Notes under the pieces: model-generated | Seen by the model: only the letters and a program-made list of their open reading frames with translations | Told to the model about the DNA's origin: nothing | The model's database searches: none | NCBI GenBank assembly: GCA_017412605.1 | Contig: JAFPWY010000001.1 | Span: forward strand, 1-64,000 | Length of the DNA: 64,000 bases | Direction of reading: 5' to 3' | Origin: Fibrobacter sp. | Lineage (GTDB): Bacteria > Fibrobacterota > Fibrobacteria > Fibrobacterales > Fibrobacteraceae | Shown here: piece by piece, positions 33,823 through 44,421 of the stretch | Position numbering within the stretch: position 1 is the first letter of the stretch | How the letters are laid out: each line of letters opens with the position of its first letter | Translations under genes and position numbers: made by a program

Positions 33823-35727
33823 CTAAACGTAGCTCACGAAGGCAAAGCGGCGGCTGTCGGGCGCCCAGGAATTCACGTTGATGGTTCCCTGTCCACCAAA
33901 GAGTTTCAAGATGCACCTGGGTTCAGTCCAACCGGCAACATCATTTTGCGGCAGGCCGGGCGCCTTGCGTTCCATCAGGCGGATTTCCACGTCCTTGTTG
34001 GGCACATGCTCGCCGGGGCGAACATCCTTCTCGTGATAGGCGACCATTACCACCTTGCTTTTGTCCGGGGAAATATGCGGGAACCATGTATTCCAATGCC
34101 TATCGAACGTCATCTGCACCTGTTCCGAGCCGTCAGCCTGCATGCACCAGGCCTGCATGCGACCCGTACGCACGGAGTTGAACCAGATATATTCCCCGCC
34201 GGCATCGAATTCGGAACCGTCGTTGAGCCCGTGGGCGGTAGTGAGGCGGGTCTCGAGGCCGCCCACAGCGGGAATGGTATAAATATCGTATTCGCCGTTC
34301 CGTTCGGCGCAATAGGCAAGCGTCTTGCCGTCGGGCGTAATCCCGTGCAGGTAACTCGGGCCCAGCGGCGTCACAAGTTCCGGTAAGCGTCCGTCAAAGA
34401 AAATCTTGTAGATGCGCGAAAGCCCGTCTTCTTTGGTATGGTGGCTCACGTAGAGTCCCGAACCGTCTGGCGCCAGCACGTGGTCGTTGTTGCAGTTATC
34501 GACAAAGTGGGAAGGCACTTCCGTAATGGCTCCGCTTTCCAGCTCGTACTTGTAAATGCGACCTTCGCTGTTGTATGTCAGGAACGTTCCGTCATCACTC
34601 CAGTTGGGAGCCTCGATGACCTTGTCAAACTCATGGAGCACACGCGTCTCGCCCGATTCGGTATCGTAAACCTGGAGGCAAGACTTGTTGCCGGAGCGGT
34701 CCCACACCTGCGCGGGCGATTTTTCGAACGGGTAGACCACGCCCCAGCTTGCCCGCAGCGAATCCATCCATTCCATGAACTGCATCGTCTTGGCATGCGG
34801 CATCTGGGGGCATTCCTTGAATCCCTTTTCCAGCACATCCTTGCAGCCGAGCACCTCGTACTCGTAGCAGTTGGAAAGCCTCGGCGGTGTCAGCGTCTCG
34901 CATAATTTTCCAGCCTTGTCAAAGAGCTGGAGTTCCACCATGTCGTTCAGGTTCTGCACCCGAATGAACCCAGCCGTACCGTGGATGACGCCTTCGTTGT
35001 GCGTCGGCGCGACCATCGATGTCTTGAGGTAGGCCCTTTGCCCGTTTTTGTACGTGAGGTTAATCCAGTCCGTCGCATCGACCCCTGTCTCGAAGAGCAC
35101 CGACTTGCTCTCGGTCTTGACGACCGTATTGCCTTCACCACCAATCTGCGGGTCGCCCAGGAACAGATCCGCAAAAGTCAGGCTGTAAATGCCCAGATCC
35201 AGGAGGGCGCCGCCTGCAAGTGAAGGGTTACGCAGCCGCTCGACATGCGAAAGCGCCATCGAAAAATCCGCCTCGACCGATTCCACCTTCCCGATACGCC
35301 CTGCAAGAATCCAGTCCTTGACAATCTTTACCGCCGGCAAGAACCGCGTCCACATCGCCTCGCACAGGAAAACGCCTTTTTCTTCCGCAAGCGCAATCAC
35401 CTCGGAAGCCTGCAGCGCATTTGCGCAAAAAGCCTTCTCGACAAGCACATTCTTGCCCGCATTAATACAAAGCAGCGCAGATTCGTAATGTTGCGAATGC
35501 GGGGTCGCGATGTAGATGAGGTCGACATCGGGATCTTCCACCAGTTCGCTGTAGCTGCCGTATGCTTTTTGGAAACCGTACTGTCGGGCAAAATCGTCCG
35601 CCTTCGCCTGCGTACGCGACGCCACTGCATAGGCCTCGACACCGTCTCCCCTTTTTTCTAGGCACTTGACCGCCACGGCCATCTTCGTAGCGATATGCCC
35701 GCAACCCAAAATCGCAAATTTCATCAT
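33823..35727 (-). CDS. Gfo/Idh/MocA oxidoreductase fused to a TolB-like beta-propeller
   Basis: 634 aa. Residues 1-335 form a complete NAD(P)-dependent Gfo/Idh/MocA oxidoreductase: GCGHIATKM (Rossmann), YIATPHSQHYESAL, VEKAF (EKP motif with Ala for Pro), GGALLDLGIYSLTF, and the family end SWGVVYPFE. Residues about 345-634 are repeating WD40/PD40-like blades (APNWSDDGTFLTYNSEG, LAPDGSGLYVSHH, ITPDGKTLAYCAERNGEYDIY, ISPDKSKVVMVAYHEKD, SWAPDSRRFAFVSY), as in oligogalacturonate-lyase/TolB-like proteins. No signal peptide, so the propeller must be cytoplasmic. RBS GAGG before ATGATG. It lies 50 nt upstream of lemA. Substrate probably a sugar or uronate derivative; this is inference. Confidence 0.85.
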   Translation of the reverse strand: MMKFAILGCGHIATKMAVAVKCLEKRGDGVEAYAVASRTQAKADDFARQYGFQKAYGSYSELVEDPDVDLIYIATPHSQHYESALLCINAGKNVLVEKAFCANALQASEVIALAEEKGVFLCEAMWTRFLPAVKIVKDWILAGRIGKVESVEADFSMALSHVERLRNPSLAGGALLDLGIYSLTFADLFLGDPQIGGEGNTVVKTESKSVLFETGVDATDWINLTYKNGQRAYLKTSMVAPTHNEGVIHGTAGFIRVQNLNDMVELQLFDKAGKLCETLTPPRLSNCYEYEVLGCKDVLEKGFKECPQMPHAKTMQFMEWMDSLRASWGVVYPFEKSPAQVWDRSGNKSCLQVYDTESGETRVLHEFDKVIEAPNWSDDGTFLTYNSEGRIYKYELESGAITEVPSHFVDNCNNDHVLAPDGSGLYVSHHTKEDGLSRIYKIFFDGRLPELVTPLGPSYLHGITPDGKTLAYCAERNGEYDIYTIPAVGGLETRLTTAHGLNDGSEFDAGGEYIWFNSVRTGRMQAWCMQADGSEQVQMTFDRHWNTWFPHISPDKSKVVMVAYHEKDVRPGEHVPNKDVEIRLMERKAPGLPQNDVAGWTEPRCILKLFGGQGTINVNSWAPDSRRFAFVSYV

Positions 35728-35825
35728 TTTACCTCGTTAAGGAATATAACCTAATCGGGCAAACGTTGGAAAAAAAATACGAGCGAAAATGGTTCCGCCC
35801 GTAAACAAGAGATTTTCTTGAATTC

Positions 35826-36761
35826 TTACTTCTTCGCCTGTTCTTCTTCAGGCGTGGGCTTGGTGTCTTCGAGCAGGCGGTCGGCCCATTCGTCCCAGAA
35901 CTTGCAACGTTCGCCTTCGAGCTTCATCTTCGCAAACTTCACAGGTTCTGTTTCGACGGCGAGGTTCACCATGGATTCCTTGTATGCCTGCGGGAGGCCC
36001 GCTACATGCGCCATACGCTGCTTGAGTTCGACAACGGTCGCGTCCAGGATGTCCACGCCAAAGCGGCGTTCCACGTAACGGCGGGCAATAAACCCGAGTC
36101 CCATGAAGTAGTCGCCCTGATTGCCTTCGGCAAGGTAGTTCCTGCCGCGCAAATCCTTGAGCGCAAGAACTGCTTCCTCGTAGGGGGGCAGGCGCGGGGC
36201 CTCGCCCTGCTTGCGGAATTTCTTATGCAGGAACCAGCCGAGGAACACGAGCAGGGCGCAACCCAACACGGCAAGCACGATGTAGAACCATTGCGGCAGA
36301 CGCGGGTCGTCCATGGGGTCTTCCGCTTCCAAAATATCCGTCTCTTCGCCGGTGGTACGCGGCGAGACCTTCACGGCCACGGGATCGGTACGGGTCTTTA
36401 CGGTATCCTTGCCAATAACGGCGAGCACTTCCTGCGGCGCAATCATGAAGTCACCGCTCACGAAAGTGTTTAGCGTCGCAAGCCAGACAAACTTGGCCGT
36501 CCCCTTGGGCATGCCGTCTGTCTGCTTCTCGTTCTTCATTTCCTTGACTTCGAAACTGCCCAGGTTCCCGACAAAACTCGGGAGTTCCACGCTGGCGCTC
36601 TCGGGCGCCGTCACGGAAATTTCGTAATTGAACATGTCGCCCACGAACACCTGGGCGTTATCGACATTCGCCTTCACGGAAACATCGAAGGCGAAGACCG
36701 AAGTTGCAAAAAAGACTGTCAGTGCGGCAATAAAGGTAAGGCGATTCGATACTCGAGACAT
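35826..36761 (-). CDS. BatD-like membrane-anchored protein
   Basis: 311 aa. The start at 36759-36761 follows GAGG and gives a signal peptide (ending SVFAFDVSVKA). The periplasmic domain (about 28-140) has beta-strands like BatD/oxygen-tolerance proteins (VFVGDMFNYEISV, LPSFVGNLGSFEV). A single membrane helix (FYIVLAVLGCALLVFLGW) is followed by a cytoplasmic helical domain (YEEAVLALKDLRGRNYL, YVERRFGVDILDATVVEL). Partners such as BatA/MoxR are not in this window. Divergent from the gene at 36846. Confidence 0.7.
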   Translation of the reverse strand: MSRVSNRLTFIAALTVFFATSVFAFDVSVKANVDNAQVFVGDMFNYEISVTAPESASVELPSFVGNLGSFEVKEMKNEKQTDGMPKGTAKFVWLATLNTFVSGDFMIAPQEVLAVIGKDTVKTRTDPVAVKVSPRTTGEETDILEAEDPMDDPRLPQWFYIVLAVLGCALLVFLGWFLHKKFRKQGEAPRLPPYEEAVLALKDLRGRNYLAEGNQGDYFMGLGFIARRYVERRFGVDILDATVVELKQRMAHVAGLPQAYKESMVNLAVETEPVKFAKMKLEGERCKFWDEWADRLLEDTKPTPEEEQAKK

Positions 36762-36845
36762 ATAAACCTCAGTGCACAAGAATATACAAAAAATGGGAAT
36801 AGGCGGCCAAGCGACACTAATGACCTTTGCTATATTCACAAAACC

Positions 36846-37862
36846 ATGTTTTTACGAAGAACCTGCAGGTCTGCGTTGATGTCGGTGCTGTTTTGCGCCG
36901 CGTTCTCATTTGCAGACGGTTCCGCCGCCAAACAGGATTCTCTTTCCGCCGACAGTTCTACGGTCAATCCCGACACCGCCTCGCTAAAGATTACAAGCGA
37001 GAACATCTTTTCCGTCATGTCGATTATATTGCCGCACAACTCGCTCCGGAATTCCGAAACGCTCCACAACTGGCCCTTCTTTGCGTTCGACGCTCCTTCG
37101 TGGGCATACAATTTCAATGTGCGGAAGGATTTCGGTAAGCTCCTCGGCCTTAAAGGGAATGCATCGGGAGACGTGAGCTTTGCAGGAATCGGGATCAAGA
37201 CAGGAATTGCCATGGAACTTATCCACCTGCTTGAACTCGGCGTGGAAGCTAACACAAAAACATCGCTGAACTACGGCAAGACAGCGACATTCATGGGCGT
37301 TTACGACCCCGAAAAAAGGAACTACCGGCAGGATGCCATGTTTACGGAATATGGTTACGGGCTGCGCTACCATTCCGCATTGACCTTCCCCCTACTTGCA
37401 CTGCTGCCCAAATCCGACTGGACAAAAATTATTTTGAAGGGGACCGCCGAACTCACCTATTCGGGCTATACCGGTGCCGAGAATAAAGAAGTGTGGAAAG
37501 CCGGAAACGAGAACTGCGTGAACGGTTTCAAATACAGATACGGCGGGACGTTGATTTACATGATGCCCTTCAGGCGCGTGCCCATGGCCATGGTATCGGT
37601 CAACGCAAGCGGGTTCAAGCACGAATACGACTTCGACAAAACATACGAAGACTACAATCCGGGATTCGTGACTGTGAGCGTTACGCCCATGGCAACCGTT
37701 AAAATAAGCGAAAAGTGGAACGGGATGCTGATGACCGTCATTTCGCGCGACCGCGTGTTCGAAAACCGGCGCTACCCGACTACCGAAGAACTGCTGCAGA
37801 AACAAGTCGGGAGCGAATGGGACTTGCGTGTGGTGATGTTCGTTCTCAGCCGCAAATTCTAA
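36846..37862 (+). CDS. Outer-membrane protein of unknown function
   Basis: 338 aa. N-terminal signal (ALMSVLFCAAFSFADG), then amphipathic strands and aromatic-rich motifs, ending WDLRVVMFVLSRKF with terminal Phe, as in many barrels. No family recognised. TATATTCA lies 7 nt before the ATG, with no Shine-Dalgarno. The divergent BatD-like gene starts 84 nt away. Confidence 0.65.
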   Translation: MFLRRTCRSALMSVLFCAAFSFADGSAAKQDSLSADSSTVNPDTASLKITSENIFSVMSIILPHNSLRNSETLHNWPFFAFDAPSWAYNFNVRKDFGKLLGLKGNASGDVSFAGIGIKTGIAMELIHLLELGVEANTKTSLNYGKTATFMGVYDPEKRNYRQDAMFTEYGYGLRYHSALTFPLLALLPKSDWTKIILKGTAELTYSGYTGAENKEVWKAGNENCVNGFKYRYGGTLIYMMPFRRVPMAMVSVNASGFKHEYDFDKTYEDYNPGFVTVSVTPMATVKISEKWNGMLMTVISRDRVFENRRYPTTEELLQKQVGSEWDLRVVMFVLSRKF

Positions 37863-37886
37863 ATCCCGAGGGATTTCTATATTTCA
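37861..37886 (+). promoter_or_regulatory. Short hairpin plus TATATTTC box before thiC riboswitch
   Basis: AAATCC-CGAG-GGATTT directly overlaps the stop codon of the upstream gene and is followed at 37879 by TATATTTC, the likely -10 box of the thiC transcript. The layout repeats the terminator-then-TATATTT arrangement seen before nadA and at 11130. Confidence 0.45.
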
Positions 37887-37904
37887 ACCGAAACAATCCG
37901 GCAA

Positions 37905-39715
<1,811 letters not shown>

Positions 39716-39775
39716 TAAGGACCGCACATGCGCCGAGACGAGGCAACAGGTATAAACCTGTTGTCGAGGCGAAGG

Positions 39776-39823
39776 GCGAGCAAAGACTAACTAACCTAAT
39801 GGAATCTTTTTGTCTTTGCTCGC
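39776..39823. repeat. 12-bp perfect inverted repeat between the two thiC ends
   Basis: GCGAGCAAAGAC (39776-39787) and GTCTTTGCTCGC (39812-39823) flank 24 nt. The hairpin CAACAGG-TATAAA-CCTGTTG precedes it. The ATG of the small ORF lies in the loop. It may mark a recombination or element end. Confidence 0.6.
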
Positions 39824-39915
39824 ATTCTTATCAGTGCGGCCCGAACTTCTGCAGCATGCGCATCACAAGAGCCGTGCGGAATTTCGTCAAGACCGGCGAG
39901 GTTGGTGACGTATAG
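39799..39915 (+). pseudogene. Duplicated thiC 3' end (38-codon open frame)
   Basis: From ATG at 39799 an in-frame ORF reads 12 novel residues (MESFCLCSHSYQ) and then [17 protein letters not shown] followed by VKTGEVGDV and a TAG, nearly identical at protein level to the last 26 residues of ThiC but with different, GC-rich codons. It is most simply the original 3' end of thiC, displaced by an insertion that supplied a new end. No Shine-Dalgarno; expression is doubtful. Confidence 0.75.
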
Positions 39916-39930
39916 TTAGGACGAGAAAAC

Positions 39931-39968
39931 AAAAACGGCAACAGGTTCTAGCCTGTTGCCGTTTTTTT
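39931..39968. terminator. Bidirectional terminator after thiC region
   Basis: AAAAACGGCAACAGG / CCTGTTGCCGTTTTT, a 15-bp stem with a 6-nt loop and T7. It also serves the minus-strand gene ending at 39985. Confidence 0.9.
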
Positions 39969-39984
39969 CAAGTCAAGAAATCTA

Positions 39985-40989
39985 CTAGTAGTTGATGGCC
40001 ACGTAGAAACTGCCGGCACCGAAGCGGCGGTCGAAGCTCTCGAAGCCGTCCCACAGGGCATCCCATGCAGCACCCACTTCAAGCTGGACCGAGGAATTGC
40101 GGAAGAAGATGACGCCCAGTTCGGCACCACCGGCAAGGCCAATCGCAAAACCTTCGTCGGCATCGTAGTAATGGTCGTCCGACTGGATGCCGAGGCCGAT
40201 ACCTGCACCGAGGAATGGAGTGATGACGCCCGTGCTCGGGAACCAGCGTCCACCGATCAAGAAGGCTTCGTGCCACTGCCATTCGTCACCGAACGAGATG
40301 TCCATGTTGTTCACGATGGTGATGGCGGCCTGCGGAATCACTTCGAAGATGCGGGCATAGTGGAATACAAAAGCCTGCTCCCAGGTCATCTTAGTATCGC
40401 GTGCCTTATGGCAGTCGGCATCGCCCTTGCAGCGATCCTCGACAAAGTCGTAGTTGTGCCACATGGCCATACCCAGACCGTAGCTCACGTAGTTGCGGGT
40501 GGGACGCTTGCGGGCAAAGCTTTCGTCCGGATCTTCGCCGGAACCCTGGGAACGCTCGACCGGCACTACGTAGACCACCTGCGGTTCGCTCGTGGAGCTC
40601 GGCTCGGGAGCATAGGCCTGCGAATATCCGGAATCGTCCTCGACATTGGCCAGCGCCTGCTTTGCTGCGCTCTCGATAGCGACATCCAGGTCGTCGACGG
40701 AGGGGGCCTTCTGCTTGCCCGTCCCGACAATGGCCCCGTCCTTCACCTGTTCGCAGACAACCACGATGGAAGAACCCATGGTCATGAGGGTCGTACGGAG
40801 CTGGATTTCGGCACCGGATTCCACGGGAGTGTTACCCGTCTGGCCGACAGCGGCACGCACGATCGACTGCACCATATTGGGGGCGTCAGTGGCAAAATCT
40901 GCACCGGAAGGAGGAAGGACCTGGATATTGGCGGCCAGCGAAAGGCCCGCCAGAGAAAGAATAGCGGCAATAAAATTTTTCTTCTTCAT
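39985..40989 (-). CDS. Outer-membrane protein with N-terminal periplasmic domain
   Basis: 334 aa. Signal peptide MKKKNFIAAILSLAGLSLAA. Residues about 25-125 form a soluble alpha/beta segment (VVVCEQVKDGAIVGTG, DVAIESAAKQALANVE) like the N-terminal regions of periplasmic stress or GNA1162/CsgG-like proteins. A Pro/Ser linker follows, then a barrel-like domain (ITPFLGAGIGLGIQ, FAIGLAGGAELGVIFF) ending FYVAINY. Function unknown. TATATCTTTTTGGC precedes the ATG and no Shine-Dalgarno is seen. Confidence 0.68.
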   Translation of the reverse strand: MKKKNFIAAILSLAGLSLAANIQVLPPSGADFATDAPNMVQSIVRAAVGQTGNTPVESGAEIQLRTTLMTMGSSIVVVCEQVKDGAIVGTGKQKAPSVDDLDVAIESAAKQALANVEDDSGYSQAYAPEPSSTSEPQVVYVVPVERSQGSGEDPDESFARKRPTRNYVSYGLGMAMWHNYDFVEDRCKGDADCHKARDTKMTWEQAFVFHYARIFEVIPQAAITIVNNMDISFGDEWQWHEAFLIGGRWFPSTGVITPFLGAGIGLGIQSDDHYYDADEGFAIGLAGGAELGVIFFRNSSVQLEVGAAWDALWDGFESFDRRFGAGSFYVAINY

Positions 40990-41010
40990 GCCAAAAAGAT
41001 ATAAAAAAAT

Positions 41011-41138
41011 AGACGAGAGCGATTAGGATCTAGAGGCTAGAATCTATGGGATAAAGGAAACACCCCTTTCGCTTATTACTACCTTTCCAATAAATCGTTC
41101 ACTTTTTCTCTCGTCTCTAGTCTTTCGTCTCTCGTCTT
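41011..41138. repeat. CTAGAG/TCGTCTCTCGTCT intergenic repeat, both arms
   Basis: Left arm AGACGAGAGCGATTAGGATC and GAGGCTAGAATCT; right arm TCTCTCGTCTCTAGTC and TTTCGTCTCTCGTCTT. The right arm ends 3 nt before the murJ ATG, so murJ has no Shine-Dalgarno. An 18-mer of the right arm (TCTTTCGTCTCTCGTCTT) also occurs inside secA. Confidence 0.75.
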
Positions 41139-41141
41139 ATT

Positions 41142-42734
41142 ATGAACAAAGCCGCCATTATCGTTGCCGTATCCATGCTCCTGAGCCGCGTGCTCGGGAT
41201 TTTCCGCGAAATGCTCCTGGCCCATGCCGCGGGCGTGTCGCTCGAAAAGAACGCGCTCGACCTCGCATTCATGATTCCGGACATCCTGAACCATGTGGTG
41301 AGTACAGGTTTCCTCTCGATTATCTTCATCCCGATTTTCACAGGCTACAAGGTGGCCGGTGACGAGAAGGGCGGATGGAAGTTCTTCAGCAACGTGCTGA
41401 ACACGTTCGGGATAGCTCTCCTGATTTTGGTGGTTCCTGCATTTATCTGGATGAAAGAGCTTTTGCAGTTGCTGACGGTCGACGGCGCCACGCCGGAACT
41501 TATCGAGCGCGCCACGTACTATGGCCGCATAATACTCCCCGGCCAGGTGTTCATCTTCGTGGGCAGTATTTTGGTAGCTGTGCAGCACACGCGCAAGCAG
41601 TTCCTGATTCCCTCACTCACTGGCCTCATCTACAACGTGGCGATCGTGGGCGGTGGCGCGGCCGGGCTCGCGCTCGGTAAGTACACCGGCACGGACTTCG
41701 GCCTCGAAGGCTTCGCCTGGGGCGTGCCGGTGGGCGCCTTCATCGGGTTCTTCGCCCTCCAGATTTTCGGCGCCCGGCGTGGCGGCGTGCACTACGAATT
41801 CATTGTCCAGCCCAAGCATCCCGATATCGCGCGCTACTTCAAGATGATGCTCCCGATGTCGTTGGGTGTGGGTTCCATGTTCGGGCTCGAATTCATCATC
41901 CGTAGCTTTGGCGCAAACTTCGGTACCAGCGGCATTTCGAGCCTCAACTACGCTTACCGCGTCATGTACACGCTCGTCGCCGTCTTTGGATTCTCGGTCA
42001 GCGTCACGAGCTACCCCGACATGGCACGCCTCGTAAAAGAAGGCGATTTCCCGCAGCTCAACCGCAAAATCTGGAAGAGCCTCTCGCGCATGTTCTGCAT
42101 CTTGATTCCGGCAGTGGTCGCTGTGTGGGCGCTCAGCTTCCCCGCCGTGCGCATCCTCTTCGAGCGCGGCGCCTTCCAGCGCGAAACCACCGAAGCCATT
42201 TCCGAAATCCTCCGTTGGTACTTGCCCGTGAGCCTCGGGCTCTGCCTGCAGGCGGTGCTCGTGCGCAGCTTCTACGCCTGCGAGCGCATGTGGGTGCCGA
42301 CCCTCCTCAACACCGGCATCTTCGCCGCGACCATCCCCGCATACATATTGCTCGGCGCTCCCGAAGTGGGGCTCGGCATCAAGAGCGTACCGATTATTGG
42401 TGCGACAGGCGCTATCCTCCAGGTGCTCTCGATGATTTTCATGTGGGCCAAGAAGAACGGCACCGACGGCATGAAGGACGCCCTCCTCAACATGTTCCGA
42501 GCGCTCGTCGCCTTCGGCATCATGATTGTTGCCGCCATCGGGCTCGACCATGTCTCCGGCGAGTTCGTGCGCAACGCAAATCTTGTCGTGCTGATTGTCT
42601 ACGCCTGCGCCGCTGGCATCGCGCTGTTTACGCTCACGCTGATTATCCAGCGCTACCTCGGCAGCAAGGACGCTAAGGACATATTGAACGAGCTGCTCGG
42701 CAAGGTGCTGCGCAAGTTGCACCTCGCAAGATAG
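41142..42734 (+). CDS. murJ: Lipid II flippase MurJ
   Basis: 530 aa, about 14 predicted membrane helices of the MVF/MATE fold. It flips lipid II across the inner membrane for peptidoglycan synthesis. The N-terminus shows the family pattern LLSRVLGIFREMLLAHAAG; other matches are ALDLAFMIPDILNHVVSTG, YYGRIILPGQVFIFVGSIL and ILFERGAFQRETT. The ATG sits directly after a repeat element without a ribosome binding site. GTG or ATG alternatives inside would remove helix 1, so this start is kept. Confidence 0.94.
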   Translation: MNKAAIIVAVSMLLSRVLGIFREMLLAHAAGVSLEKNALDLAFMIPDILNHVVSTGFLSIIFIPIFTGYKVAGDEKGGWKFFSNVLNTFGIALLILVVPAFIWMKELLQLLTVDGATPELIERATYYGRIILPGQVFIFVGSILVAVQHTRKQFLIPSLTGLIYNVAIVGGGAAGLALGKYTGTDFGLEGFAWGVPVGAFIGFFALQIFGARRGGVHYEFIVQPKHPDIARYFKMMLPMSLGVGSMFGLEFIIRSFGANFGTSGISSLNYAYRVMYTLVAVFGFSVSVTSYPDMARLVKEGDFPQLNRKIWKSLSRMFCILIPAVVAVWALSFPAVRILFERGAFQRETTEAISEILRWYLPVSLGLCLQAVLVRSFYACERMWVPTLLNTGIFAATIPAYILLGAPEVGLGIKSVPIIGATGAILQVLSMIFMWAKKNGTDGMKDALLNMFRALVAFGIMIVAAIGLDHVSGEFVRNANLVVLIVYACAAGIALFTLTLIIQRYLGSKDAKDILNELLGKVLRKLHLAR

Positions 42735-42761
42735 AACCGCAAAACAATCGCTCTAACCTTT

Positions 42762-43193
42762 CTACCCGCCCATATCGATGTAATGCTTATGGACGGTGGT
42801 ATCCTGCTGCTCTTCTGGCGGGGGCTTGAGTTCTTCTGGAATACTGCTGGGCATGCTGTCATTTTCAAAACCGTTGACGGCCCACTTGAAAAATCCGACT
42901 GTACCGCCAACTGCAAATCCCGCCACAAAGCCTATTCCGGCGGCACCTAAACCCAACGCGGCAGCTTCACCGAGGTCGCTTTCACGCTGGAGATCTTGTT
43001 CGGTAGGGTTTTCCTTTTCATCTGTATTCGAGGCGATGCACCCAGCCAACATCAACACAATCAAGCCAGGAAACGCCAAGGACGTTCCCGTATTGACTCC
43101 ATAACGGATAACGGGGTTCGGATTTTGGCTTACGGCACAAGCCACAAGAGACAAGGCCAGCAAGGTGCAGATAACCAGTTTCAAAAACTTCAC
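42762..43193 (-). CDS. Small lipoprotein with glycine-zipper-like segment
   Basis: 143 aa from a GTG start (MKFLKLVICTLLALSLVAC). The lipobox is LVACA. A second hydrophobic stretch is at about 35-52 and a Gly/Ala-rich segment (AALGLGAAGIGFVAGFAVGG, about 78-100) could insert in a membrane. The tail is Pro/Glu-rich. TATATTTATC lies directly before the GTG. Not recognised. Confidence 0.6.
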   Translation of the reverse strand: MKFLKLVICTLLALSLVACAVSQNPNPVIRYGVNTGTSLAFPGLIVLMLAGCIASNTDEKENPTEQDLQRESDLGEAAALGLGAAGIGFVAGFAVGGTVGFFKWAVNGFENDSMPSSIPEELKPPPEEQQDTTVHKHYIDMGG

Positions 43194-43215
43194 ACGATAA
43201 ATATAAAAATAGGGG

Positions 43216-44334
43216 TTACTTCTTCCGCTTAAACTTCACCACCCACATGTCGGCATCGGAGCCGACACGGACCGGCGGGCCCCAGCAATCGACACCTGCA
43301 CTCACGAGCCAGCGCACGCCATCAAGCATGTCTTCGCCATAAGCGAGGCGCCATACGAAATTGATGACAATTGTGCCCGGAAAGAACTGTCCGTTGTGCG
43401 TATGGCCAGAGAACGCAAAGTCGGGCAAGCGGCCCGAATAGCCTTCCTCGATTCCCTTGGGCTGGTGGTCGAGCAGAATCCACGGACGGCTGGAATCTGT
43501 AGGCACCAGTTCTGCAAGCGGGCGGCGTTCCATGTCGCGGCGGCGGGCCACCTGGAAGTCGGTACGTCCCGTAAAGCATGCAGGGCCGATACATTCCGTC
43601 GCATCATCGAGGAAAACAAACCCGACCTTGCGCATCCAGGCGCCAGGATCCGAGCCGGGGCGTTCCTGCATCCCTTCGTGATTCCCGTTCACCGCGACGG
43701 CGGCCACCTTCGCCCCCGCCGTGAGCTTCTTGAACAGGCTGTCGTAACCCCACTCGTCAAGCGTCCCCATCGGGACATCCGCCAGGTCGCCGCCAAAGAG
43801 CAGGAAATCGGGCTTTATGGAATCCACGTCGGCAATCATGCGCTCGAGCTTCGCGCGGTCGAACAGCGGGTCCACATGGACATCGCTGAAGAACACCGCC
43901 GTAAAATTCGCGGGAGCAGCCGAATCTCCGGCGACCGTCGCGGGAATTTCCACTGTCGTCTCGTGCAACACGTAACGCGCATTATGCGGCACACCATACG
44001 CTATCAACCCTAGCGTCACCGCGACCGTCGCCACAAGCAGCCAGCGGCTCACAAGCACAACCGTCCGCACAGGCATCGCACGGCGCAGAACGATCCTGCG
44101 TACCGCACGGAACAAACCCCAAAGAATGTAGAGCAGGAGCGCCTGGCAGAGCCACACGGCAAAGAACGAAACGGCAAGGCTCCCCGCAAACGTCCCGCGA
44201 AGCGACATCCCCGCAAAAATCGCGACAAGCACGCCAAGCGCCACAAGCTTGCCCTTGCGTCCGGGCACCACCGCGCTCACGTTGACATAAATCAGGACAA
44301 GGCCCGACAACAACAGAAAAAGAAATATCGGCAT
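43216..44334 (-). CDS. Membrane-anchored metallophosphoesterase (YkuE/YaeI-like)
   Basis: 372 aa. Four predicted membrane helices occupy residues 1-115. The calcineurin-like phosphoesterase domain follows: FSDVHVDP, FGGDLAD, NGNHEG, LLDHQPKG and FSGHTHNGQ give the complete set of metal ligands. It probably faces the periplasm. Relatives hydrolyse phosphodiester or pyrophosphate bonds, some in UDP-diacylglucosamine-type substrates; the substrate here is not evident. TAAATTTC is 4 nt before the ATG and there is no Shine-Dalgarno. Confidence 0.85.
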   Translation of the reverse strand: MPIFLFLLLSGLVLIYVNVSAVVPGRKGKLVALGVLVAIFAGMSLRGTFAGSLAVSFFAVWLCQALLLYILWGLFRAVRRIVLRRAMPVRTVVLVSRWLLVATVAVTLGLIAYGVPHNARYVLHETTVEIPATVAGDSAAPANFTAVFFSDVHVDPLFDRAKLERMIADVDSIKPDFLLFGGDLADVPMGTLDEWGYDSLFKKLTAGAKVAAVAVNGNHEGMQERPGSDPGAWMRKVGFVFLDDATECIGPACFTGRTDFQVARRRDMERRPLAELVPTDSSRPWILLDHQPKGIEEGYSGRLPDFAFSGHTHNGQFFPGTIVINFVWRLAYGEDMLDGVRWLVSAGVDCWGPPVRVGSDADMWVVKFKRKK

Positions 44335-44421
44335 AGCCGAAATTTAGAACTATTGTCAACTCCCCATAAACAAAAACCCCCGCTTATGCGGAGGTTGAAA
44401 CTCGCTAACGGCTTTTCGAGG

